Source: an uncultured Corynebacterium sp.
GTDB taxonomy: Bacteria; Actinomycetota; Actinomycetes; Mycobacteriales; Mycobacteriaceae
Assembly: GCA_943914465.1 (NCBI GenBank)
Contig: CALUCD010000017.1
Location: forward strand, 1-19,580
Reading direction: 5' to 3'
DNA: 19,580 bases
The position numbers and the translations under genes are program-made. Each line of letters opens with the position of its first letter. Position 1 is the first letter of the stretch. A model generated the notes under the pieces. That model worked only from the letters and a program-made list of their open reading frames with translations. It was not told where the DNA came from and searched no databases. This document shows, in pieces, positions 8,249-14,484 of this stretch.

Positions 8249-9834
8249 TACCGCAACCTCCCCAGCTGCTCGCGAACGATCGCATCGAGACGGGCCGATT
8301 CATCAAGCGCCGCAGTGAGCTCAGCCGTAAGCCGCGTGATCTTCTCGTCGATCGGTTCGTCGTCCTCCCCGGTCTCGGCAAAGCCGACGTAACGGCCTGG
8401 GGTGAGCGCGTAGTTTGCCTCGCGGATTTCCTCAAGCGAGACCGATTTGCAGAAGCCGGGGACGTCTTCGTACTCGCCTTCGGCGGATTCGCGTCCGCGC
8501 CAGGTACGGAACGTGTTCGCGATTTTCTGGATGTCCTCGTTAGAGAACGTGCGCTCGGTGCGGTCGATCATGTGGCCGAGCGAGCGGGCGTCGATCAGTA
8601 AGAATTGCCCGCGTCGGTCGACGGACCCCTTCGATCCTGCGCCCTTGTCCTTGGCAAAGAACCACACGCACACCGGGATCTGTGTGCCACGGAAGAGCTG
8701 CGAAGGCAGCGTGATCACGCAGGAAACAATGTCATCCTCGAGCATGTTCTTGCGGATCTCGCCCTCACCCGAGGTGGTCGAGGTCATGGTGCCGTTGGCC
8801 ATGACCACGCCAGCCTCGCCCTGGGGGCCGAGCTTGGAAATGATGTGCTGCATCCAGCCGAAGTTCGCGTTCTTCTCCGGTGGCACACCGTAGATCCAGC
8901 GCTTGTCGTCGGTGTTGCGGACCCAGTCCTTGATGTTGAACGGCGGGTTGGCCAGCACGTAATCCATCTGCACTCCAGGATGGATGTCGCGGGCGAAGGT
9001 GTCGCCCCAGCGCTCACCGAGACCCTTGGCGCTCAAGGCGTGGATGGCGAGGTTCATCCGCGCCATGCGCCACGTGCGCTCGTTGAGCTCCTGGCCGTAG
9101 ATCGCGATTGCGGACGGATCCTTGTCGTGCGCGTCCAGGAATTTCTCCGCCTGAACGAACATGCCGCCGGAACCGCAGCACGGGTCGTAGACGCGGCCCG
9201 CCGTCGGCTCGAGGATCTCCACCAGCGTGCGAACCACCGGGCGAGGGGTGTAGAACTCGCCGCCACGTTTGCCTTCTGCGGAGGCGAAGCGAGCGAGGAA
9301 GTACTCATAGACTTCACCCAGCAGGTCGCGGGCCCGCTCCGGACCTTCGGCCGTGAACCGGGTGGTGCTGAAAAGGTCGACGAGCTCACCGAGGCGGCGC
9401 TGGTCCACGCTTTCGCTGTTGTAGTTGTGCGGCAGGGTGCCCTCGAGGGTGGGGTTGTCGGCCATGAGGGTTTCCGCGGCTTCGTCGATAAGCTTGCCTA
9501 TCGCCTTGAACTCGCCGCCGGCCTCTTCGGTCTTGCCCTTGGAGTGGCGTTGCAGGAAGTCCCAGCGGGCAGCAGGTGCGACCCAGAAGACGTTCTTTTC
9601 CAGGTAGGCGTCGCGGTCCTCAAGCTCCTCCAGGATCTCCTCCTCGGTGGCGCCTTCCTCCTCGAGCTCGGCTTGGAGCTCTTGGCGGCGTGCATCGAAT
9701 GCATCGGTGACGTACTTGAGAAACACGAGCCCGAGGACGATGTCTTTGTATTGCGAGGCATCCATGGAACCGCGCAGCTTATCGGCGGCTTTCCACAGGG
9801 TGTCCTGGAACTCTTTGACGGGGGTGGGAGTCAT
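8248..9834 (-). CDS. hsdM: Type I restriction enzyme, M (adenine-N6 methylase) subunit
   Basis: The 528-aa HsdM transfers a methyl group from SAM to adenine in the sequence chosen by HsdS. The N-terminal helical HsdM domain covers about 5-150. GEFYTPRPVV (192-201), SAM-binding motif I DPCCGSGGMF (217-226) and catalytic motif IV NPPF (296-299) are all intact. The C-terminal end (about 490-528) is helical and acidic and probably contacts HsdS. The ATG at 9834 lies 10 nt after the stop of the upstream methylase-like gene. Length and motif order are typical. Because the catalytic motif here is canonical while the neighbouring paralogue's is not, this subunit is the likely source of methylation in the operon. 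Confidence 0.95.
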   Translation of the reverse strand: MTPTPVKEFQDTLWKAADKLRGSMDASQYKDIVLGLVFLKYVTDAFDARRQELQAELEEEGATEEEILEELEDRDAYLEKNVFWVAPAARWDFLQRHSKGKTEEAGGEFKAIGKLIDEAAETLMADNPTLEGTLPHNYNSESVDQRRLGELVDLFSTTRFTAEGPERARDLLGEVYEYFLARFASAEGKRGGEFYTPRPVVRTLVEILEPTAGRVYDPCCGSGGMFVQAEKFLDAHDKDPSAIAIYGQELNERTWRMARMNLAIHALSAKGLGERWGDTFARDIHPGVQMDYVLANPPFNIKDWVRNTDDKRWIYGVPPEKNANFGWMQHIISKLGPQGEAGVVMANGTMTSTTSGEGEIRKNMLEDDIVSCVITLPSQLFRGTQIPVCVWFFAKDKGAGSKGSVDRRGQFLLIDARSLGHMIDRTERTFSNEDIQKIANTFRTWRGRESAEGEYEDVPGFCKSVSLEEIREANYALTPGRYVGFAETGEDDEPIDEKITRLTAELTAALDESARLDAIVREQLGRLR

Positions 9835-9844
9835 AGTTGGGAGC

Positions 9845-11758
9845 CTACTTTCCGGAGAAGACGAGGTTGATCAGGGCGTCGCTCGCGTGTTCGGCTTCAC
9901 GCTCGAGCTGGCGTGCCGCCGTGCGGGCGTTGTCGAGCGAGCGGTGCGCTTGAGCGACGACTGCTTGCTGGTCACTGCTGAGCTCCGGGATCGCGATGCG
10001 GGCCACCGGGTGACGCCTCGGCAATGTACCGCGGGTGTCGATGTTCGCAGTCGCGTTCAAGCAAGCGGCGATGAAGTCGGGGTCGTACTCGTCCGAGGTG
10101 GGGCGGAGAACGATGACTGAGTCGGAGGGGACCCAGGTCTTGCCGTCGTTCTGGTGAACCCAGGCAGGGAGCTCGCCAATTCGGGGCATCACAATGTCGC
10201 CGGGGCGAAGAACATCCGCTGCATCGTGGTCCGCTACGAAAGCGGGAGCAGCGTTTCGGTTGGGGCGAGCAAGGTAGACATCGCCGGATTCGAGGTGCTT
10301 GTCGGCGCGGTAGGTGCCGTTGATGCGTGTGAAGTGCCCGCTCTTGATCAGGTCGGCGAGCATGGTGGACGTGGTGGACGTGGGGATGGCGTCTGCGGTG
10401 ACGCGGGGGGTGCGGATACGCATGAGGTCCTTAGTTGTTGCTTCAAGGGATTGGAGGGCGGAATCGAATTCGGAACCCGCCTGATCAGTGCTGAGGGGCT
10501 CAGCAAGGTAAGTGGATGGGGAAAGTGAGCCGTCGTTGGTGACAACGTCGGCCAAGGTGATCGCCTTGTATGGCACGTCGGTGGTTTCGCGGTTGCGCGC
10601 AGCGGTGAGCCACTCGGCGATTCGGGCGGGGATGGTTTCCGGGGCTTCACCGGAGGCGTCGATAAGCAACGGCTCATCGGCGCCTTTGGCGCGCAGCACC
10701 CACAACACTGCGGGGATGCGGGTGGCTGCATACATTCCAGCCGGCAGTTCAACGATGGCTTCGACCTGACCCTGAGCGACGAAGCGCTGGCGGTGTTCCT
10801 TGAACGAGGGCCGGTACGTGGGGTTTGGGCCGGTGAGGATGTAGGCGCGGCCGTCCGCCGAAAGGTGGTGGGCGGCATGAACCAGGAAAAGGTCGTCACT
10901 AAACAGGCCCCGGAGTGAACCGAAGAGCTCCTCCAGGTTGCCTAGCTGCTCCCGGGGGATACGGACACCCAGTGGAGGTTCGCACACCACAAGGTCCGCT
11001 TTCGTCTCCGGGAACGGATCGTGGACGATGGAATCCCCGGTGTGAATGGTCACGGCGCTGTCAGCGAAGTGCCCCAGCAACCGGGCGAGTGCCGCGATGG
11101 AGGGGTTTAGCTCGGCTCCCAAGAGCTTCGCTTCGGGGGCCGCCGCCCCGATCCCCAGCAGCGTGCCGGCGATACCGCACGCGGGATCCAAGACAGTCTG
11201 GACACCCTCCAAGGTGGTTGAGGACGCCGAAATCAGCGCTGCGCTTGAAAGCGACGTGGACGTGCCGTACTGGCTCCGTTCGCCGCGCGAACCTACTCCG
11301 AGGAATCGGTCCACGACTTGGTTGGCGGCTTGGGCATAGTCGGTGATGCTCAGGCTTGCGATGCCATGCTTGACTTCATCCAATGTGTTTTCGTTCAGGC
11401 GGCCGGTGATCTGGTCGAACTCGGCAGATACCTCGAATGAGGGGTCTTGGTCGAGCGTCAGCAGCGAAAGGATGACGAGTGGGATCTCATCTACCGGGAG
11501 GTGGCTGCGCAACAGGTTTGCCGTTGCCCACAGCGAAGCGAGTTTGAGATCTTCCTCCGCCCCTTCGGGGAAGAAGCCGTTCTGTTTGAGCCAAGCAATC
11601 ACCGCATCTGCATCGAAGAGCGGTTTGCGGGGTGTGGATTCTTTGACGGGCTCGGGGAAGTCGTTGTAGCGGCTGCGCCAGTTGCTGACTGCCGGCCGGC
11701 TGACCTGCGCCAGCTCGGCGATGTCTTTGAGCGTGAGGTGTCCGGTTGCGGTGTTCAT
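9845..11758 (-). CDS. HTH + degenerate N6-methylase + specificity-like fusion protein
   Basis: A 637-aa multidomain protein. Residues 8-60 are a MerR/excisionase-like helix-turn-helix (LTLKDIAELAQVSRPAVSNW, then PLFDADAVIAWL). Residues about 150-400 match the N6-methylase domain of HsdM: SAM motif I is kept as DPACGIAGTL (191-200), but the catalytic position reads CEPPL (259-263) instead of (N/D)PP(Y/F), and the GEFYTP block is replaced by YGTSTS (164-169). Residues about 470-637 resemble a single target-recognition half of HsdS, with GDIVMPRIG and a helical C-terminus. The start abuts the NYN stop (TAAATG). It may bind SAM and DNA but is unlikely to methylate by the usual chemistry. It could be an adaptor, an allosteric sensor or the repressor of its own promoter. 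Databases would probably label it N-6 DNA methylase. Confidence 0.85.
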   Translation of the reverse strand: MNTATGHLTLKDIAELAQVSRPAVSNWRSRYNDFPEPVKESTPRKPLFDADAVIAWLKQNGFFPEGAEEDLKLASLWATANLLRSHLPVDEIPLVILSLLTLDQDPSFEVSAEFDQITGRLNENTLDEVKHGIASLSITDYAQAANQVVDRFLGVGSRGERSQYGTSTSLSSAALISASSTTLEGVQTVLDPACGIAGTLLGIGAAAPEAKLLGAELNPSIAALARLLGHFADSAVTIHTGDSIVHDPFPETKADLVVCEPPLGVRIPREQLGNLEELFGSLRGLFSDDLFLVHAAHHLSADGRAYILTGPNPTYRPSFKEHRQRFVAQGQVEAIVELPAGMYAATRIPAVLWVLRAKGADEPLLIDASGEAPETIPARIAEWLTAARNRETTDVPYKAITLADVVTNDGSLSPSTYLAEPLSTDQAGSEFDSALQSLEATTKDLMRIRTPRVTADAIPTSTTSTMLADLIKSGHFTRINGTYRADKHLESGDVYLARPNRNAAPAFVADHDAADVLRPGDIVMPRIGELPAWVHQNDGKTWVPSDSVIVLRPTSDEYDPDFIAACLNATANIDTRGTLPRRHPVARIAIPELSSDQQAVVAQAHRSLDNARTAARQLEREAEHASDALINLVFSGK

Positions 11759-12310
11759 TTACGCTGCCTCCTGGTTGGTCTGGTTGAGCTGGATGACGTT
11801 GTCCGGTAGGGAAGGGTTTGTGTTCGGTGCGTGTGCGGCCGTTAGGTAGCCGTCCTCCGAGATGTGCACCTGTGCTGCGGCGAGCTGTAGTCGTCTAGAA
11901 AGCTGGAATCCGTGGGCATACACCGTGGTAGTGATTCCCTGCTCCGCAGCTCGGGCTACTGGTTCAGCGAAGATCCCGTCTCCGGAGACGAGAGCGATCT
12001 CATCAAACTGACCGATGTTCATTCGCTCGATCTCCTCAACCAGTCGGCGGTCGGCACCGTTGGGTCCTTCTCCCATGAGGAGTCTCGGCCCTTTCCAACC
12101 TGCGTTCACGTTGAAGAGTCCGCTCTGGTCGGAGGCGATGACCACGATCTCGCCTTCCTTGATGTTGAGCCAGAGGGTGAGCATCTTTTTGCACCACTTT
12201 GCTTGTGCGGCGCTCTGTACGGCCAGGCCATTGAAGTTCTCGATGTCGACGAGAATCAAGCGTCGGGGGCTTTCTTTGGCCTGGAACTGTGGGGCCTTGA
12301 TGGCATTCAT
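11759..12310 (-). CDS. NYN (PIN-like) domain protein, putative nuclease
   Basis: A 183-aa protein with the NYN fold, a PIN/FLAP-like metal-dependent nuclease family. The acidic positions expected of the active site are present: Asp22 in LILVDIENF, Asp87 in GPNGADRRLVEE, and Asp111 in ALVSGDGIF. The last ~35 residues (about 148-183) are polar and probably flexible. No second domain or signal peptide is visible. It is the first gene of the operon: AGAAGGA at 12321-12327 lies 10 nt before the ATG, and its stop directly abuts the next start. NYN proteins usually act on RNA. An RNase at the head of a restriction operon suggests either a defence effector or control of the operon's mRNA; both are inference. 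Confidence 0.85.
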   Translation of the reverse strand: MNAIKAPQFQAKESPRRLILVDIENFNGLAVQSAAQAKWCKKMLTLWLNIKEGEIVVIASDQSGLFNVNAGWKGPRLLMGEGPNGADRRLVEEIERMNIGQFDEIALVSGDGIFAEPVARAAEQGITTTVYAHGFQLSRRLQLAAAQVHISEDGYLTAAHAPNTNPSLPDNVIQLNQTNQEAA

Positions 12311-12320
12311 TATGCGGGTG

Positions 12321-12327
12321 TCCTTCT
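12321..12327 (-). promoter_or_regulatory. Strong ribosome-binding site of the NYN gene
   Basis: AGAAGGA, complementary to the 16S rRNA tail, lies 10 nt before the ATG at 12310. This fixes the start and contrasts with the leaderless genes elsewhere in the window. Confidence 0.75.
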
Positions 12328-12353
12328 CGTGTAGGCGTTGATTACAAGAATGA

Positions 12354-12382
12354 AGATTAACCTACGTTCACAATCGTGTCAA
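12354..12382 (-). promoter_or_regulatory. Near-consensus promoter of the NYN-restriction operon
   Basis: On the minus strand, TTGACA (12382-12377) and TAATCT (12359-12354) are separated by exactly 17 bp. Transcription would begin near 12347, giving a leader of roughly 35 nt with a good ribosome-binding site. The spacer contains one copy of the TGTGAACGTAG repeat, and the -35 box is the centre of an inverted repeat, so a strong promoter is covered by operator sites. Confidence 0.8.
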
Positions 12383-12400
12383 CACGACCTACGTTCACAT
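12361..12400. promoter_or_regulatory. Composite operator: direct repeats flanking a dyad on the -35 box
   Basis: Plus-strand CCTACGTTCACA occurs at 12361-12372 and again at 12388-12399. The 14 bases between them (12374-12387) are TCGTGTCAACACGA, a dyad with two perfect 6-bp arms around CA, centred on the -35 hexamer of the minus-strand promoter. The arrangement repeat-dyad-repeat fills 40 bp without slack. This is the geometry of a repressor or controller-protein operator. The bound protein is unknown; candidates in the window are the HTH methylase-like protein and the zinc-finger-like protein. Confidence 0.8.
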
Positions 12401-12462
12401 ATTTAATCGCCAGGTAGATGCACGTTTTGTCTAATATTCACGCCGATTGTCGCGTTGTGTAT

Positions 12463-12473
12463 CTACGTTCACA
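12463..12473 (+). repeat. Third copy of the CTACGTTCACA operator element
   Basis: A perfect third copy of the 11-bp core lies 74 bp from the middle copy, in the same orientation, and 16 nt beyond the stop of the zinc-finger-like gene. It could be a distal or auxiliary operator. The remaining sequence between the two genes (12401-12462) holds nothing else I can name. Confidence 0.7.
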
Positions 12474-12489
12474 AGCGTGCTGTTTTCGC

Positions 12490-13299
12490 CTACCGGCGTT
12501 TACCTTGGCCAGGAAGGCCGCCACGGTAAGTTCTGACGCTTACCCCCTGGTCAACGCTGTGGTCGTCTATCCCCCAGCTGTCGTAGCAGTCGAGAGCGTA
12601 GCTGTCGGAGTGGCGCCGCTGGCGCCGGCGTGCTTTGCGTTGTTCCTGTTTGCGGTCCTTCGCCGAACGTTGGCTTCGTTGTTTCTCTTTGCGGATTTGC
12701 TCCGGGGAGCGGACCTTGTATTTCTCTGCGTAGGACTGTGCAGCCGGAGAGACCTTCTTGGCCGCCTTGTTGTTCTTTGAGACAAGGTCAAACTTTCGGT
12801 TGCTCATCCGGCACGACTCGCCATTGTTTTTGTGTACGGGCAGGGAGTTGTTCTTCAGATTTGGGGTCAAAGCCCTGTGGCAAGCTGGGCATTCGACTTT
12901 GCCGTGTTTAGAGAGGCTCAGCCGCGGATAGCTTGGCGCTGGAACTTGTTTGTTGGATTGTTTTTGGACTTTGGGGTTCTTCTTTGTGGATGGCGTCGGA
13001 GCTGGTGACTTCTGTAGGTGTGCGTAGCGTTTTCCGCTTCCGCTGCACGGCTTCCGCATGGCCCTGAAATTGAAGAAGTGATCGGGGAAAACTCCCGTCG
13101 ACGAAAGGTTGAATGTTCCTGCGCAGACACTGCAGGTTACGTTTTTTAACTCACTAGGTGGGAGGTGGGGGAGGGCGGCGCTGGATGGGCGCGTTGGTTC
13201 TGCTGTTGCTGAACCTTGTGAGTTGGATGTTCTGGTGGTCTTCTGCGTGGGATCAGGGGTTCTGAACTGCGGCCGGGACACCTTCTGAATTTTCGCCAT
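12490..13299 (-). CDS. Basic protein with two zinc-finger-like repeats
   Basis: A 269-aa protein, family not recognised. Two similar modules have the pattern C-x2-C-x14/15-H-x6/10-C followed by a short S-x-K/R-type end: Cys56, Cys59, His74, Cys85 (ending SGSGK) and Cys137, Cys140, His156, Cys163 (ending RMSNRK). Modules of this kind occur in small actinobacterial and phage proteins. The N-terminus (1-50) is Pro/Ser/Thr-rich and looks disordered. Residues about 196-229 are extremely basic (a run such as RKARRRQRR), suited to nucleic-acid binding. The tail is short and acidic, then Gly-rich. The ATG at 13299 is chosen because the frame further upstream runs antisense to other sequence; no clear ribosome-binding site precedes it. 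It lies upstream of the NYN operon on the same strand and is a candidate regulator. Confidence 0.75.
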   Translation of the reverse strand: MAKIQKVSRPQFRTPDPTQKTTRTSNSQGSATAEPTRPSSAALPHLPPSELKNVTCSVCAGTFNLSSTGVFPDHFFNFRAMRKPCSGSGKRYAHLQKSPAPTPSTKKNPKVQKQSNKQVPAPSYPRLSLSKHGKVECPACHRALTPNLKNNSLPVHKNNGESCRMSNRKFDLVSKNNKAAKKVSPAAQSYAEKYKVRSPEQIRKEKQRSQRSAKDRKQEQRKARRRQRRHSDSYALDCYDSWGIDDHSVDQGVSVRTYRGGLPGQGKRR

Positions 13300-13346
13300 T
13301 GCAAACGTTGAAAAGATCTGGGGGAAATGACACCTTCTAACGTATC

Positions 13347-13355
13347 GAACGTAGG
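13347..13355 (+). repeat. Inverted partial copy of the operator element
   Basis: GAACGTAGG is the reverse complement of CCTACGTTC, the first nine bases of the operator repeat. It lies about 48 bp upstream of the zinc-finger-like gene start. A 9-bp match could be chance, but its position upstream of a gene of the same cluster suggests a shared regulator. Confidence 0.4.
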
Positions 13356-13371
13356 TGAGTAAGGGAGCGTA

Positions 13372-13548
13372 TTGGATAAGCGCTTCACCGCTCGCCTGCT
13401 GAACCACCCTGAGCGCGCCGCCGGACTTGCGGCTGAAGTGCGCGTGAACAGCCTCATTCTCGCGCGCGACTGCAAGGCGCTGGCGGCTCCGAGCAGGGGG
13501 GCAGCAGTAAGAGCCTTTGCTGATCGACAAGCCCCGCACTTTTGTTAA
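13372..13548 (+). pseudogene. Remnant of an antiporter-type gene 3' end
   Basis: An open frame from a possible TTG at 13372 to TAA at 13546-13548 (58 codons) contains NSLILARDCKALAAPS, which matches the antiporter C-terminus DRLILARDRKALTGPS in the same frame. The antiporter frame then slips: the remnant reads through the old stop region into about 20 further codons. Upstream of the match the two sequences no longer align convincingly, and there is no ribosome-binding site or promoter. It is best read as a decayed leftover and is probably not expressed. Confidence 0.6.
13451..13535 (+). repeat. Island-flanking direct repeat, right copy
   Basis: This is the partner of the repeat at 1735-1825. 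The opening 31 bases differ at only three positions, the ATCGAC/AGCCCC block after the stop is also kept, and the middle has changed. Together the copies bracket all accessory genes and leave the iron operon directly outside. That is the expected footprint of an element that integrated at the antiporter 3' end and replaced it, though an old tandem duplication could leave the same trace. Confidence 0.7.
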
Positions 13549-13563
13549 GTTAGCCAATCCTAT
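13545..13563. promoter_or_regulatory. DtxR-type iron box before the siderophore operon
   Basis: TTAAGTTAGCCAATCCTAT agrees with the corynebacterial DtxR consensus (TTAGGTTAGCCTAACCTAA) at 15 of 19 positions and abuts the -10 box at 13563-13568. DtxR with bound Fe2+ represses such promoters, so the operon should be expressed when iron is scarce. Confidence 0.75.
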
Positions 13564-13568
13564 ATAGT
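13563..13568 (+). promoter_or_regulatory. -10 box of the siderophore operon (leaderless)
   Basis: TATAGT lies 7 nt before the GTG at 13576, and no ribosome-binding site is present, which predicts a leaderless message. The DtxR-like box touches this hexamer, so bound repressor would block polymerase. No good -35 is visible (TTTGTT at about 13541-13546). Confidence 0.55.
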
Positions 13569-13575
13569 CCGTGCG

Positions 13576-14478
13576 GTGAGTTTCCGGCCCTTCCTTGCAA
13601 CAGTCGTTCGCAGCGAGCGTATCGCGCCGAATTTTCAACGTGTGACGTTCACCGGTGTCGACGCAATGGGCCCCGCTGTGCCCATCATGGATCTGCGGAT
13701 CAAGCTCATCATCCCGTCGGCGGCAGGGCTTGTTGATTTGCCGGCCGAGGGGTGGTGGGACCTCTGGCGCGCCATGCCGGAACACATGCGCGGGCATCTC
13801 CGCACCTACTCCATTCGCGCCCTCCGGCGCAACGACGGTGACCCGGACGAACTCGATGTGGATTTCGTGCTGCACGGCCACAACGCTGGGCCGGCCTCCG
13901 CGTGGGCAGAAAGCGCGCTGCCCGGGCAGGCGCTGTGGATCATCGGGCCGACCCGCGATGACGCGTCTGGCGTCGGCATCGAATTCGCTCCCGGCGCTGC
14001 CGCGGCTGCTCGACTGTACGGCGATGAAACTGCTCTTCCAGCGATTTCCCGAGTGCTGGAGGACTGGCCCGAAGACCTCGCCGGTTCCGCCGACATTGAG
14101 GTGCCGGTGGGCAACAGCCTCCAAATCGATGCGCCTGCCCACGTTGACGTCCGCTGGCACTTCCGCACCGAGCCCGAAGCCGGGCATGGGGACATGCTCT
14201 ACACGCAGCTCAAACAGGACATTGAGTCGCTGCGGGGCTCAATAGGTCCCACCACCGATGAGCTCGATAACGACGGTGGCCCCCAGCGAGACAATGTCTG
14301 GGAAACTCCGACGTATTCAGGGAGCGGGGAACCCATTAACGGTGGGGCGGGCGCGTCCGGACACACCTACTACTGGATCGCCGGCAAGAACACTTCGGTG
14401 AAAGCGATGCGCCGCCTGTTGGTTAAGGAGGCGGGGTTGCCGCGCCAGCATGTCTCGTTCATGGGGTATTGGCGGTGA
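13576..14478 (+). CDS. Siderophore-interacting protein (FAD-dependent ferric-siderophore reductase)
   Basis: A cytosolic flavoprotein of 300 aa, predicted to reduce Fe3+ in imported siderophores so that iron is released. The N-terminal FAD-binding barrel contains RTYS (76-79), the flavin motif of the family. The C-terminal half ends with the characteristic tail YYWIAGKNTSVKAMRRLL through MGYWR (297-300). The GTG start follows a leaderless-type -10 box. The segment before the tail (about 235-258) is a Gly/Asp/Pro-rich insertion that may be a loop. It is the first gene of the iron operon, 6 nt before the first permease. The electron donor (NAD(P)H or ferredoxin) is not decidable here. Confidence 0.92.
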   Translation: MSFRPFLATVVRSERIAPNFQRVTFTGVDAMGPAVPIMDLRIKLIIPSAAGLVDLPAEGWWDLWRAMPEHMRGHLRTYSIRALRRNDGDPDELDVDFVLHGHNAGPASAWAESALPGQALWIIGPTRDDASGVGIEFAPGAAAAARLYGDETALPAISRVLEDWPEDLAGSADIEVPVGNSLQIDAPAHVDVRWHFRTEPEAGHGDMLYTQLKQDIESLRGSIGPTTDELDNDGGPQRDNVWETPTYSGSGEPINGGAGASGHTYYWIAGKNTSVKAMRRLLVKEAGLPRQHVSFMGYWR

Positions 14479-14484
14479 CAGACC

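Noticed and set aside
8605..9870. 421-codon plus-strand frame opposite hsdM
   Set aside because: It is antisense to a gene with intact methylase motifs and shows no recognisable domain.
12401..12462. Plus-strand promoter around TAATAT near 12432
   Set aside because: No supporting -35 box and no plausible + strand gene follows.
12418..12780. Plus-strand hydrophobic frame (120 codons) opposite the zinc-finger-like gene
   Set aside because: Its hydrophobicity arises from the complement of Arg/Lys codons. The opposite frame carries two ordered Cys/His modules and is preferred.
13300..13320. Copy of the 23-bp repeat (GTTGAAAAG) at the right island end
   Set aside because: Only a short, imperfect match to the reverse complement of the core; it could easily be chance.
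1800..13550. Transposon or prophage
   Set aside because: No transposase, integrase, phage structural gene or terminal inverted repeats were found; the boundary repeats are direct and partly coding.
13300..14187. N-terminal extension of the zinc-finger-like frame up to 14187
   Set aside because: This part is antisense to the siderophore-interacting protein gene and to the antiporter remnant. The real protein most likely starts at 13299.
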